A stretch of DNA of 64,000 bases from Actinomycetota bacterium (GTDB lineage: Bacteria; Actinomycetota; Geothermincolia; Geothermincolales; RBG-13-55-18), in NCBI GenBank assembly GCA_013178005.1, contig JABLXL010000001.1, positions 62,001 through 126,000 on the forward strand. Direction: 5' to 3'. Of the stretch, positions 1 through 8,688 are shown piece after piece. Every line of letters starts with the position of its first letter. The first letter of the stretch is position 1. The notes beneath the pieces were generated by a model. It did not search any database and was not told the DNA's origin. It was given only the letters and a program-made list of their open reading frames with translations. A program made the translations under genes and the position numbers.

Positions 1-750
1 GGCCCGGGGGGCTGCCCCTGGGACCGCAAGCAGACCCACCAGACCTTGGCGCGCCACATGGTGGAGGAGGCCCACGAGGCGGTGGAGGCCATCCGCCTGG
101 GCGACATGGATCACCTCGCGGAGGAGCTGGGGGACCTCCTCCTGCAGGTGGCGCTGCACTGCCAGTTGGGGTCCGAGGAGGGGGCCTTCGACATCCGGGA
201 CACCCTGAGTCTCATCATCGCCAAGCTTCTGCGCAGGCACCCCCATGTCTTCGGCGACGTGAAGCTGGACACGGCGGAGGAGGTCATCGCGCGCTGGGAG
301 CGCATCAAGGCGGAGGAGCGCGGAGAACCCTCGGTGCTGGACGGGGTGGCAGAGGGGCTGCCCGCCCTCATCTACGCCTTCAAGCTGCAAAGCCGTGCGG
401 CACGGGTGGGCTTCGACTGGGGCAAGGCCGAGGAAGTGCTTCCCAAGCTGGGGGAGGAGCTGGCAGAGATAGAGGAGGTTCTGCGTCGAGGCGAGGGCGA
501 CCTCGAAGGAGAGCTGGGGGATATGCTCTTCACCCTGGTGAACGTCTGCCGCCACTACCGCGTGGACCCCGAGGTGGCCTTGCGCAGATCTGCCTCCAAG
601 TTCTCGCGGCGTTTCAGGGAGGTGGAGGAAAGGCTGCGCGCCCAGGGCAGGCGGGTGGAGGAGGTATCCCTGGAGGAACTGGATGCCCTGTGGGAGGCGT
701 CGAAGGATGAAGCTGCCGGCGGCGGGGGGAAGAGGGGCGCCGGGCCATGA
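1..750 (+). CDS. mazG: MazG nucleoside triphosphate pyrophosphohydrolase, 5' truncated by the window edge
   Basis: MazG hydrolyses (d)NTPs to NMP and pyrophosphate in the cytoplasm and is a house-cleaning enzyme. The reading frame is open from base 1. It starts inside the family's N-terminal motif, G-C-P-W-D-R-K-Q-T-H, so only a short N-terminus lies outside the window. Two MazG helical domains are visible. The first has EE..E then ELGDLLLQ (window residues about 17-50). The second has EEL.EIEE then ELGDMLFTLVN (about 150-185). This is the duplicated E. coli-like architecture. The gene ends in TGA about 340 bases before the SpoIID-domain gene. Identity is secure; the exact start is not visible. 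Confidence 0.93.
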   Translation, partial: GPGGCPWDRKQTHQTLARHMVEEAHEAVEAIRLGDMDHLAEELGDLLLQVALHCQLGSEEGAFDIRDTLSLIIAKLLRRHPHVFGDVKLDTAEEVIARWERIKAEERGEPSVLDGVAEGLPALIYAFKLQSRAARVGFDWGKAEEVLPKLGEELAEIEEVLRRGEGDLEGELGDMLFTLVNVCRHYRVDPEVALRRSASKFSRRFREVEERLRAQGRRVEEVSLEELDALWEASKDEAAGGGGKRGAGP

Positions 751-1088
751 GGCAAGGGAGGCGAACGCCCGAACCCCGCGGGTACATTAACTTGGCAGAT
801 TATGTCAATATGATCCCTGGACGGCGAGCGGGGCGGGAAGAAGGGCGCGCGGCGATGATGCGGTGGATGGGAACGGAGTCGGCGAATATGGTCAATATAT
901 CGCTCGTGAGCTATCGCAAGCGCACGGGAGGAGGCGCCGCCTTGCTCGTTTACCGCGGGTCGCGTAAAGACGCCGGCCATGGAGCGTTATGAGGGTAAAC
1001 GCGCGCCGCTATCCCGCCTCGGGACAGGCGTGCGAAGCCCGGCACGCGGGGGTTCCAGGCCGGTTTGGCGAGAAAGGGTGAAGCCCTG
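751..1088. other. Intergenic region between mazG and the SpoIID gene
   Basis: About 340 bases without a convincing gene. A short AT-rich element occurs twice, TATGTCAATAT at 801 and TATGGTCAATAT at 887, in otherwise GC-rich DNA. A paired operator or promoter-proximal element is possible but unproven. An 81-codon frame overlapping the mazG stop (747-992) has arginine-rich, low-information sequence and no recognisable domain, so I do not call it a gene. Confidence 0.3.
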
Positions 1089-3572
1089 ATGGGGCTCTTG
1101 AGGAAAACGCTATCGGCGGCGAGCGCGGCGCTCCTCGCCGTGTGCCTGTGCCTCGTGGGGACGACGGGCGCGGCTGCTTTGCAGGAAACCTACACCTTCG
1201 AGGGATCGGGCTGGGGACACGGGGTGGGGATGTGCCAGTACGGAGCGCGGGGCATGGCGGCGGCTGGATACGATTACCAGGGCATCCTAACCTATTACTA
1301 CCGGGGGACGCAGGTCCAGGCGTGGGGGTGTCCGGCATCCATCCGCGTGGGGTTGCTGGAGGGGCAGTCGGTGATCTACCTCGTGGCCGAGTCGGGCTCC
1401 TTCACCTTTTATACCTCGGACGGGGATATCCCGGGCGGCACCATGGCCCCGGGGGGCACCTGGACGGTGGCCGCGGACGAGCAGGGAAGGTTCTTCATCG
1501 TGCGCCCCGACGGGACCTGCGTCAACAACACCAGCTACGGGGGGATGTACAAACCGCTTTACGTGCGAGGGTCGGGGGAAGGGGACGTGTTGCGCCTTAC
1601 CCAGAACGGGAACCGCGGCGTGAGCCACCTCTCCGCCTACACGCCCCTGGAGCTCAACCTCTACGGCGCCTCGCACCCTTATTCCCTGCGCGCCATACTC
1701 ATCAGCTGGTTCGAGACCTACCTCAAGGGAATAGCGGAGGTGCCGGGGAGCTGGCCCCAGGAGGCGGTGAAGGCGCAGGCGGTGGCGGCGCGCTCCTACG
1801 CCGTGCGCTCCATGGGCAAGCACGCCTCGTCCAACTACGACATCTGCGACGAGACGCACTGCCAGTATTACAAGGGCAGCGACCAGGAGAAGGATACGGG
1901 CTGGACGCAGGCGGTGGACGCCACCGCGGGGCAGGTGCTCACCTACGCGGGACAGGTGGCGCAGTGCTTCTATTCCGCCTCCTGCGGCGGGCATACCGAC
2001 AACAACGAGGACGTGTGGGGAGGCTCGCCCGTGCCCTATCTGCGCGGGGTGCCCTGCCCCTGGTGCGAGGACCCGGGGAACAACCCCTTCGCGAGCTGGA
2101 CGGTGACCTATACCAGGCAGGAGATGGAGGCGCGCCTTAATTCCCGTCCCAGCACCTACGTGGGGACGCTATACGGCATGGACCTCTCGGACCGCACGCC
2201 CAGCGGCAGGGTGCGCTACGCGGTCTTCACCGGCAGCGCGGGGACGGCACGCATCACCGGCGAGCAGCTGCGCTCGTATTTCAGCCTGCGCTCGGCCATG
2301 GTCAACCGCCAGGCGGATAACTTCGACGAGTACATACTCATCGCCAACCCCGAGGGCGCGCCGGCGGCGGTCGAGGTGGACATGCATACCCCGACGGGGG
2401 AGTCCAAGCAGGCCGCTTTCGAGGTGCCGGCGCGGTCGCGTCGCACCCTTCACGTGGACGATTACTTCTACGGCGAGGAGGTGTCGGCGCGGGTGAAAAG
2501 CGAGGCGGGGGTGGTCGCTGAGCGCGCTATGTACTTCGATTACCTTGGAGAATACGACGGCGGGTCATGCGAGCACGGGGCCGCGTCTCCGTCCATGGAG
2601 TGGTACCTGGCGGAGGGGTACACCGCCCAGGCTTTCGACACCTGGATACTCGCGTACAACCCGGGGACGGAGGGAGCCCACGTGACCGTGGATCTGCTGC
2701 GGGAGGACGGGTATGTGGGCCGGGTGGAGATGGACGTCGGGCCGGGGTCACGCTCGACCCTCTATGTGGACGGGGTGGAGGGATTCTCGTCCTGCTCCTT
2801 CTCGGCCGCGGTTATCTCGGACAAGCCGGTAGTGGTGGAGAGGGCGGTGTATTTCGAGAGCTGGGGCAGGCGCGGAGGGCACGCCTCCCTGGGGGCGACG
2901 GAGCTCTCCAAAGAATGGCTCTTCGCCGAGGGCTACACAGGGGGGCCCTTCGACACCTGGGTGCTGGTGGGAAACCCGGGCGAGGAGGCGGCCAGGGTGA
3001 GGTTCCACCTTTATATCCCGGGTGGGGGCGGGAAAACGGTGGAGGTGGAGGTGAAGCCGCGCTCGCGCTATACCTTGCACGTGGACGAACACCTTCCCGA
3101 CGCCGAGGTGGCGGTGAGGGTGGAAAGCGACGCGCCCGTGGTGTCGGAGAGGGCGATGTACTTCGATTACTACGGGAAACAGGGCGGCTCCTGCGCCCTC
3201 GGGGCGCCGGGGTCCTCATCCATATGGTACCTGGCCGAGGGCTACACGGGGGGCGAATTCGATACCTGGGTGCTGGTGGGAAACCCCGGCGGCGAGGCGG
3301 CGAGGGTGAGGTTCACTTTCCTGACCCAGGCTGGTTTCGCCAAGGAGGCTTACTTCGACCTGCCTCCCGGCAGCCGATTTACCCTTCACGTAGACGACCA
3401 CTTTCCCTCCGACGAGGTCTCGGTGGTGGTAGAGGAGGTCGAAGGGCGGGGGGTGGTGGTGGAGCGCGCCACGTACTTCGATTACCAGGGCCGCCGTGGG
3501 GGCCATGCGGCCATGGGGGTGACCGAGCCCTCCACCGAATGGTATTTCGCCGAGGGCTACACCGGCGGCTGA
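1089..3572 (+). CDS. Secreted SpoIID/LytB-domain protein with C-terminal AEGYT repeats
   Basis: Predicted exported protein of 827 aa. I chose ATG 1089, preceded by AAAGGG, because it gives a clean signal peptide (MGLLRK, then a hydrophobic stretch to about residue 30). A TTG eight codons upstream is possible. Residues about 40-350 are a SpoIID/LytB domain: the invariant-type Glu is in AEVPGSW, followed by EAVKAQAVAARSYA, YDICDETHCQ, then SCGGHTDNNEDVWG. SpoIID is a lytic transglycosylase acting on peptidoglycan. From about residue 405 the protein is built of roughly 95-residue modules containing W.LAEGYT..FDTW.L..NPG and ERA.YFDY. The last module stops 12 residues in, right after EGYTGG. Family assignment of the N-terminal domain is firm; the role of the modules is unknown. 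Confidence 0.88.
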   Translation: MGLLRKTLSAASAALLAVCLCLVGTTGAAALQETYTFEGSGWGHGVGMCQYGARGMAAAGYDYQGILTYYYRGTQVQAWGCPASIRVGLLEGQSVIYLVAESGSFTFYTSDGDIPGGTMAPGGTWTVAADEQGRFFIVRPDGTCVNNTSYGGMYKPLYVRGSGEGDVLRLTQNGNRGVSHLSAYTPLELNLYGASHPYSLRAILISWFETYLKGIAEVPGSWPQEAVKAQAVAARSYAVRSMGKHASSNYDICDETHCQYYKGSDQEKDTGWTQAVDATAGQVLTYAGQVAQCFYSASCGGHTDNNEDVWGGSPVPYLRGVPCPWCEDPGNNPFASWTVTYTRQEMEARLNSRPSTYVGTLYGMDLSDRTPSGRVRYAVFTGSAGTARITGEQLRSYFSLRSAMVNRQADNFDEYILIANPEGAPAAVEVDMHTPTGESKQAAFEVPARSRRTLHVDDYFYGEEVSARVKSEAGVVAERAMYFDYLGEYDGGSCEHGAASPSMEWYLAEGYTAQAFDTWILAYNPGTEGAHVTVDLLREDGYVGRVEMDVGPGSRSTLYVDGVEGFSSCSFSAAVISDKPVVVERAVYFESWGRRGGHASLGATELSKEWLFAEGYTGGPFDTWVLVGNPGEEAARVRFHLYIPGGGGKTVEVEVKPRSRYTLHVDEHLPDAEVAVRVESDAPVVSERAMYFDYYGKQGGSCALGAPGSSSIWYLAEGYTGGEFDTWVLVGNPGGEAARVRFTFLTQAGFAKEAYFDLPPGSRFTLHVDDHFPSDEVSVVVEEVEGRGVVVERATYFDYQGRRGGHAAMGVTEPSTEWYFAEGYTGG

Positions 3573-3585
3573 GGCCAGGGAGTCA

Positions 3586-3610
3586 GCCAGGCCTGGGAGT
3601 CAGGCCTGGC
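3586..3610 (+). terminator. Candidate terminator hairpin after the SpoIID gene
   Basis: GCCAGGCC at 3586-3593 pairs perfectly with GGCCTGGC at 3603-3610 across a 9-base loop, 14 bases after the stop codon. Only a short T-rich stretch (GGTCTT) follows, so an intrinsic terminator is plausible but not classical. Confidence 0.4.
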
Positions 3611-3641
3611 CATCGGTCTTAAGTCTCAGCCAACATGGCTT

Positions 3642-3740
3642 GGGATCGTAGCTAAAGGCTATGTCTTCGCTTTTTCATTCCGCCGCACCGCCGGGAAGAT
3701 GCGCATAGTCTCCTTGGAGCAAGAATTTAAGACACGACCC
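3642..3740. repeat. Decayed copy of the 86-bp palindromic element
   Basis: This starts GGGATCGTAGC, contains the family core CTTTTTCATTCCGCCGC and ends AAGACACGACCC. Those are the landmarks of the palindromes at 17935-18230 and 30837-31134. The left arm and loop have diverged and the element is about 99 bases long. Like the other copies it sits just downstream of a gene's stop codon. Confidence 0.6.
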
Positions 3741-4008
3741 TGCCTTAGACCTCAGGGCAACCCGTCGTCTCGTTGCTCAGGCCTTTAAACAAGGCCTGAC
3801 CCCAATAGGCCTGCCCCAGTACCTGACGACCCTGCCTTAGACCTCAGGGAAACCTGTCGTCTCGTTGCTCAGGCCTTTAAACAAGGCCTGACCCCAATAG
3901 GCCTGCCCCAGTACCTGACGACCCTGCCTTATACCTCAGGGCAACCTGTCGTCTCGTTGCTCAGGCCTAAAATAAAGCCTGACCCCTAGGTCTGCTCGGT
4001 GCCTGGGG
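3734..4008. repeat. Tandem array of a 92-bp unit, three copies
   Basis: Unit starts at 3734, 3826 and 3918, with an exact 92-base period; the third copy decays after about 4000. Each unit contains ACGACCCTGCCTTA, then a GACGAC/GTCGTC inverted pair, then AGGCC-TTTAAACAA-GGCCT, so each can fold. The first unit begins inside the right arm of the decayed palindrome at 3642-3740. The array fills most of the 488-base gap between the SpoIID gene and the exporter operon. Confidence 0.85.
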
Positions 4009-4060
4009 GACCAGCTGCGCATTTGCTTTTTCCGGGGCTTGTCCAGTAACTTCTTTAGTT

Positions 4061-4879
4061 ATGAAAGAATACCTGAGGCGCCTCTTCGAATACCGCGAGC
4101 TCTTGTACAACCTCACCCGCAAGGAGGTGAAGGTCAAGTACAAGAACTCGTTTCTGGGATTTGTGTGGTCGCTGGTGACCCCGCTCATGATGCTGGTGGT
4201 CTTCTACGTGGCCTTCGGTGTCATCTTCAAGCTGCGGGCTATGAACATGCGCTATTACGCCTTCTTCCTCATGGCGGGGATCCTGCCCTGGAACTACCTC
4301 AGTATCGCCCTCATGCAGGGGGTGGGCTCGGTGGTGATGAACGGGGACCTGGTGAAGAAGGTCTACTTTCCCCGCGAGGTGCTGCCCCTTTCCTACCTGG
4401 GCTCGGCATCGTTCCACTTCCTGCTCCAGGAGGTCATGCTCATCGTTTTCCTACTCGTCTTCCGGGTGCCGCTTTCGCCCTGGATCCTTGCTTTGCCGTT
4501 GCTTATGCTGCTGCAAATGACGTTTATCGCCGGGCTCTCTCTGTTGCTCTCGGCGCTTAACGTCTTCTTTCGCGACGTGCAGCACTTCACGGAGATACTG
4601 CTTACAGCGTGGTTCTGGATGACCCCGGTGGTATATCCCGTCTCCTATATCAGGGAGAACCTCCCGGCATGGGCGGTGCGGCTTTATATGCTGAACCCCA
4701 TGGCGCACGTGGTCATGCTCTGGCAGCGCATCATATACAATTCGCCGGTGAACGGGCCCTCGGCTTATGGGCTTTCAGCCGAGGGGATACTGGGGACGGT
4801 GGCGGTTTCGGTGGCCGTGCTGGTCCTGGGCTACTATGCTTTCTGCCGGCTCGAGGGAAGATTCGCGGAGTTCATCTGA
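4061..4879 (+). CDS. wzm: ABC-2 type polysaccharide export permease (Wzm-like)
   Basis: Integral membrane permease, 272 aa, of the ABC-2 family that exports O-antigen, teichoic-acid or galactan-type polysaccharides across the cytoplasmic membrane. Visible hallmarks are an N-terminal amphipathic segment with LTRKEVKVKYKNS, six hydrophobic segments, the GDLVKKVYFPREVLPL loop, and NVFFRDVQHF before the C-terminal membrane segments. The stop codon overlaps the start of the ATPase gene (TGATG at 4877-4881), so the two are translationally coupled. No strong ribosome site precedes ATG 4061. A second, more distant permease is at 58832-59725. Confidence 0.92.
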   Translation: MKEYLRRLFEYRELLYNLTRKEVKVKYKNSFLGFVWSLVTPLMMLVVFYVAFGVIFKLRAMNMRYYAFFLMAGILPWNYLSIALMQGVGSVVMNGDLVKKVYFPREVLPLSYLGSASFHFLLQEVMLIVFLLVFRVPLSPWILALPLLMLLQMTFIAGLSLLLSALNVFFRDVQHFTEILLTAWFWMTPVVYPVSYIRENLPAWAVRLYMLNPMAHVVMLWQRIIYNSPVNGPSAYGLSAEGILGTVAVSVAVLVLGYYAFCRLEGRFAEFI

Positions 4880-6087
4880 TGGGCGCCAGGGAAATAGGAA
4901 CGCGAGCGACTTCGGAGGTCCCCGCCATCAGGGTGGAGGGGGTGAGCAAGAGTTTCCGCCTCTACCACGACGTCAACTACACCCTGAAGGAGAGGATCAT
5001 CAACTGGCGCAAGCGCGGCTACGACCTCTTCTGGGCCCTCAAGGGGATAGATCTCACCGTGTACAAGGGGGAGACGCTGGGCATCATCGGTCCCAACGGC
5101 TCCGGGAAGTCCACCCTGCTGCGCATGATGACCCGCATCATGAAGCCCAACGAGGGCCGCATATACACCAACGGCACCATAGCCGCCCTCCTGGAGCTGG
5201 GCGCGGGGTTCCATCCCGACCTCACCGGGAGGGAGAACATCTACCTCAACGCCTCCATCCTGGGATTCAAGCGGCGGGACCTGGAGGGTCTCATCGACGG
5301 CATCATAGAGTTCTCCGAGCTGGGCCCCTTCATAGACAACCAGGTGAAGAACTACTCCTCGGGGATGTACGTTCGCCTGGGGTTCTCCATCGCCATCAAC
5401 CTCAACCCGGACATCCTGCTCATCGACGAGGTCCTGGCGGTGGGGGACGAGTCCTTCCAGACCAAGTGCTTAAACCGCATCGCGCGCATGCAGCAGGAGG
5501 GCAAGACCATCGTGCTGGTGACCCACGAGGCGAACATCGCCGCGGCCATCTGCGACCGCGTGCTGTGGCTGGACAAGGGCGTGGAGAGGATGCTTGGCGA
5601 CCCCCGGGAGGTCACGGAGCGCTACCACGAGGCCATGCGCATGCGGCCGGAGGGAAGCGAGTTTGGCACAAGGGACATCGTTATCGACAAGGTGGAGGTC
5701 ATGAACCGTCACGGCAAGGAGGCGGTGGAGTTCGAGACCGGCGAGCCCATGACCCTGCGCATCCACTATCACGCGGCGCGTCCCGTGGAAGATCCCGTTT
5801 TCGGCTTCGGCTTTTACGACCAGATGGGCTTCATGGTCTATGGCACCAACACGCGCCTCCGGGGAATGAACATCCCCAAAGTGCAGGGAAGGGGGATGAT
5901 GGAGTTCTCCATCGCCTCCCTTTACATGCTGGACGGAAGGTATTACGTGTCCGTCGCGGCCCATACCCGCGACGGGCTGGTCAATTACCACTGGCTGGAC
6001 AAGCTCTTCTACTTCGACGTGCGCTCGCCCGGCATGGAGGAGGGCTACCTGGCCATGGAGTGCGACATAGACCTCAAGGAGGAATGA
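4879..6087 (+). CDS. wzt: Polysaccharide export ABC ATPase with C-terminal glycan-recognition domain (Wzt-like)
   Basis: 402-aa ATPase paired with the preceding permease. The Walker A motif is GPNGSGKS (71-78), the signature is NYSSGM (158-163) and Walker B is ILLIDE (179-184), followed by the VLAVGDE stretch typical of the Wzt/TagH group. Residues about 250-402 form a beta-rich extension like the Wzt C-terminal domain, which in characterised systems binds the modified chain end. ATG 4879 overlaps the permease stop by one base. Methyltransferase-like and glycosyltransferase genes follow on the same strand, which fits a polymer whose terminus is chemically marked before export. Confidence 0.92.
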   Translation: MGAREIGTRATSEVPAIRVEGVSKSFRLYHDVNYTLKERIINWRKRGYDLFWALKGIDLTVYKGETLGIIGPNGSGKSTLLRMMTRIMKPNEGRIYTNGTIAALLELGAGFHPDLTGRENIYLNASILGFKRRDLEGLIDGIIEFSELGPFIDNQVKNYSSGMYVRLGFSIAINLNPDILLIDEVLAVGDESFQTKCLNRIARMQQEGKTIVLVTHEANIAAAICDRVLWLDKGVERMLGDPREVTERYHEAMRMRPEGSEFGTRDIVIDKVEVMNRHGKEAVEFETGEPMTLRIHYHAARPVEDPVFGFGFYDQMGFMVYGTNTRLRGMNIPKVQGRGMMEFSIASLYMLDGRYYVSVAAHTRDGLVNYHWLDKLFYFDVRSPGMEEGYLAMECDIDLKEE

Positions 6088-6218
6088 CCCTAATACGGGG
6101 GCCTCAACTCGGGCAGGGATTGCCGCCATGGCGGGCGAAGAAATCATCCGGGAATCGTTTTATGCCCGGCGTCGCGCACGTCGCGGCGTCGCGGTATCGC
6201 GGGAGATGGAGTGTGGAC

Positions 6219-7334
6219 ATGAGTGAGAGCGAAGACAGGGAAGGGCGCATATCCGCGGGGGCGGCTGAAAATCTCGCCCTGGACCTGGAGGAGATCGACG
6301 TCGGCGAGATCATGCGCGCCATCGAGGAGAGGGTGGAAAGGCGCCGCGCCGAGGGCGTGTACAGGGACCTGCCCCTGCTGGAGCTGGAGGACGAGCGCAC
6401 GGGGGGAGGGGAGGCCGAGGTAAGCCTCGATCCCCTGCACGAGCTGATCTTCCTCGTGCAGCTGGCGAGGCAGTATGCCGAGGTCACCAGCCATTACCCC
6501 ATAGGCTCGAAGCGTTCCGTGGTGGGGCCGCTGATCGTGCTGGCCAAGAAGGCCATGCGCCGCTTTATGACCCCTTACATGGACGCCCTTTTCGCCAAGC
6601 AGCGCGAGTTCAACGCGCAGTGCCTGCGCTCCATGGAGACCTTCCTGGAGATGATCAAGCGTGAGCGCGAGCGCTCCTACCACGGGGGACTGGACCGCTA
6701 CACCGCCTGGGTGGAGCTGGGGTTCGCGGAGGACGACGAGGAGCTCCTGCGCGAGGCGGCGCGCCGCTTCCCGGAAGGTGAAGTAGTGGTGCATCTGTGC
6801 AGTGGCACGGGGGGATTCCTGGCGGCGGCGCGGGCTGAGGGCCGCAAAGCGGTGGGCGTGGAGGATGACGCCCGCCTGGTGAGGATGGCGCAGGAGAGGG
6901 ACCTCAAGGTGACGGCGGCCAGGCCCATGGATTTCCTGGACTCGCTGCCCCCCGAATCCCTGCGCGCGGTCTTCCTGAAAGAGCTGGGGGAAAGGGACGA
7001 CTCCCGCGAGCTGGTATGGATGGTGACCGCCCTGGCCGACCGCATGGAAAGGGAAGGCAGAGTGGTGGTGCTCAACCACCACCCCCACTCCGTCCTGGGA
7101 GTAGAGGAGGCCTTCGAGGACCCCACCCTGCTGCGCCTCGTGCACCCGGACACCATGAGGGCGCTGTTCCTCCACGCGGGCTTCCGCGAGGTGGAGGTAA
7201 CCCCGGTGGGCCAGTACGGGGAGCGCGAGATAGAGGAATGGAGGAAGAAGCTGGAAGGGGTTCTAGAGGAGGGAGACGGCATGGCTGAATTGCTCTTCGG
7301 GCCGCGGCGCTACCTGCTGGAGGCGAGGAGGTAG
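6219..7334 (+). CDS. Methyltransferase-like protein of the polysaccharide operon
   Basis: 371-aa protein with an alpha-helical, charged N-terminal half (residues 1-160) and a C-terminal half resembling a SAM-dependent methyltransferase. The motif I position reads VVVHLCSGTGGF (189-200), followed by a GVEDD acidic loop (213-217). The usual D-x-G-x-G-x-G is altered, with H where the Asp is expected, so activity is uncertain. ATG 6219 is preceded by GGGAGATGGAG. The gene lies between the Wzt-like ATPase and a glycosyltransferase, with only 4 bases to the latter. A shorter, more degenerate relative sits at 10096-11040. Possible roles are chain-end methylation or a scaffold for the neighbouring glycosyltransferases. 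Confidence 0.65.
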   Translation: MSESEDREGRISAGAAENLALDLEEIDVGEIMRAIEERVERRRAEGVYRDLPLLELEDERTGGGEAEVSLDPLHELIFLVQLARQYAEVTSHYPIGSKRSVVGPLIVLAKKAMRRFMTPYMDALFAKQREFNAQCLRSMETFLEMIKRERERSYHGGLDRYTAWVELGFAEDDEELLREAARRFPEGEVVVHLCSGTGGFLAAARAEGRKAVGVEDDARLVRMAQERDLKVTAARPMDFLDSLPPESLRAVFLKELGERDDSRELVWMVTALADRMEREGRVVVLNHHPHSVLGVEEAFEDPTLLRLVHPDTMRALFLHAGFREVEVTPVGQYGEREIEEWRKKLEGVLEEGDGMAELLFGPRRYLLEARR

Positions 7335-7338
7335 CGTT

Positions 7339-8523
7339 TTGGGCGACAAGGTGGCCTTCATCCCCGTTCGTTACGGACCCCAGGTGGTGGGAGGGGCGGA
7401 GACCCTTACGCGGGCCATGGTGGAGGAGCTGGACGCCAGGGGTTGGCCGGTGGAGGTCATCACCACCTGCGCCCTCGATCCCTACAGCTGGACCAACCAC
7501 TTCCCTCCGGGAGTGGAGAAGGTGCACGGGATCACGGTGCGGCGATTTCCCACCGAGAGCCGCAAGTACACCCGCAAGGTCTTCCGCACCGAGACGCGCA
7601 TGCTGGAGGGGAAGAGGGTGTCGCGCCGCAGGCAGGAGTTCTGGATCCGCAGCGTGGTCACCAGCGAGGCCATGCGGAGCTGGCTGGGGGAGCACCGCGA
7701 CGAGTACCGCGCCTTCGTCTTCGCGCCCTACCTCTTCGGGACCACCTACCTGGGGGTGTTGGAGGTGCCGGAGAAGTCCTACATCATCCCCTGCCTTCAC
7801 GATGAGCCCTACGCCTACCAGCACATCTACCGTAAGCTCATGCGGTCCGCCCGGGGGCTGATGTTCAACAGCGTGCCGGAGATGGAGCTGGCCCGGCGCA
7901 TCTTCGGTGACGACCTGCCGGGAAGGGTGGTGGGGATGGGTTTCGCCCCCTACGGCGCCGACGGCGAGCGCTTCCGCTACAAGTACTCCATCGAGGGGGA
8001 TTTCATCCTCTACACGGGGAGGCGGGAGATAGCCAAAAACACCCCCTTGCTGCTGCGCTATTTCTGCAACTACCTCGAGAACACGGGGCGCGAGGTGAGC
8101 CTGGCGCTTACCGGGGCGGGGCATATCGACATCCCCTTTTCCTTCCGCAACCGGGTCATCGACGTGGGCTTCGTGAACCAGAGGGACCTGCGCGACGCCT
8201 ACGCCGCCGCCACCCTCATCTGCCACCCCTCTACCAAGGAAAGTTTTTCCATCATGATCCTGGAGGCCTGGCTGGCGGGGCTGCCGTGCCTGGTGCACGG
8301 CGATTGTGCCGTCACCAGATACCACGTGGAGAGCAGCGGGGGAGGGCTGTGGTTCACCGACTACCCCACCTTCCACGAAGCCCTGGAATTCCTCCTCGAC
8401 AACCCTGCGGCGCGAAAGAGGATGGGGGAGAGGGGACGCGAGTACGTGCTCGCCAACTATTCCTGGGACGAGGTGGTGCGCAATTTCGAGGCCGTCCTCG
8501 AGGAGGGGGAGGCGAGGCGATGA
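7339..8523 (+). CDS. GT4-family glycosyltransferase
   Basis: 394-aa cytoplasmic glycosyltransferase of the retaining GT-B type. The N-terminus VAFIPVRYGPQVVGGAE is the usual first Rossmann strand with a glycine-rich donor/acceptor loop. The C-terminal half contains ILYTGRREIAKN and the family's E-x7-E motif in KESFSIMILEAW, followed by GLPCLV. TTG 7339 is used because GGAGG lies 8 bases upstream and no better start exists. It is the fourth gene of the operon. The last 115 bases are duplicated downstream (8538-8652). The sugar specificity cannot be read from sequence. Confidence 0.88.
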   Translation: MGDKVAFIPVRYGPQVVGGAETLTRAMVEELDARGWPVEVITTCALDPYSWTNHFPPGVEKVHGITVRRFPTESRKYTRKVFRTETRMLEGKRVSRRRQEFWIRSVVTSEAMRSWLGEHRDEYRAFVFAPYLFGTTYLGVLEVPEKSYIIPCLHDEPYAYQHIYRKLMRSARGLMFNSVPEMELARRIFGDDLPGRVVGMGFAPYGADGERFRYKYSIEGDFILYTGRREIAKNTPLLLRYFCNYLENTGREVSLALTGAGHIDIPFSFRNRVIDVGFVNQRDLRDAYAAATLICHPSTKESFSIMILEAWLAGLPCLVHGDCAVTRYHVESSGGGLWFTDYPTFHEALEFLLDNPAARKRMGERGREYVLANYSWDEVVRNFEAVLEEGEARR

Positions 8524-8652
8524 CCGCCATGAGGGCTGCGCGAAAGAGGATGGGGGAGAGGGGACGCGAGTACGTGCTCGCCAACTATTCCTGGGACGAG
8601 GTGGTGCGCAATTTCGAGGCCGTCCTCAAGGAGGGGGAGGCGAGGCGATGAC
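8410..8652 (+). repeat. 128-bp-period tandem duplication of a glycosyltransferase 3' end
   Basis: Bases 8410-8524 recur at 8538-8652 with a single visible mismatch (CTCGAGG against CTCAAGG). The offset is 128 bases, which is not a multiple of three. The first copy is the authentic 3' end of the upstream glycosyltransferase, including its stop codon; the second is a spare copy in another frame. Near-identity implies a very recent event. Confidence 0.95.
8520..8651 (+). pseudogene. Duplicated C-terminal fragment of the upstream glycosyltransferase (43 codons)
   Basis: A mini-frame starts with ATG 8520, overlapping the upstream stop as ATGA and preceded by a GGAGG-like purine run. It re-encodes the last 36 or so residues of the preceding protein (KRMGERGREYVLANYSW and onward). 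It ends in ATGA again and runs into a further 14-codon frame that ends exactly in the ATGA where the next glycosyltransferase begins (8689). It could be translated through coupling but is probably a by-product of the duplication. Confidence 0.6.
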
Positions 8653-8688
8653 GGCGATGGGGGCGGGCAAGGGGCGTGGAGGCGCGAC

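Noticed and set aside
747..992. 81-codon frame overlapping the mazG stop
   Set aside because: ATGA overlap is suggestive, but the sequence has no domain, odd composition and no conserved partner in the window.
4767..6218. Upstream extension of the methyltransferase-like gene through the Wzt gene
   Set aside because: The extension overlaps the well-supported ATPase in another frame; ATG 6219 has a ribosome site.
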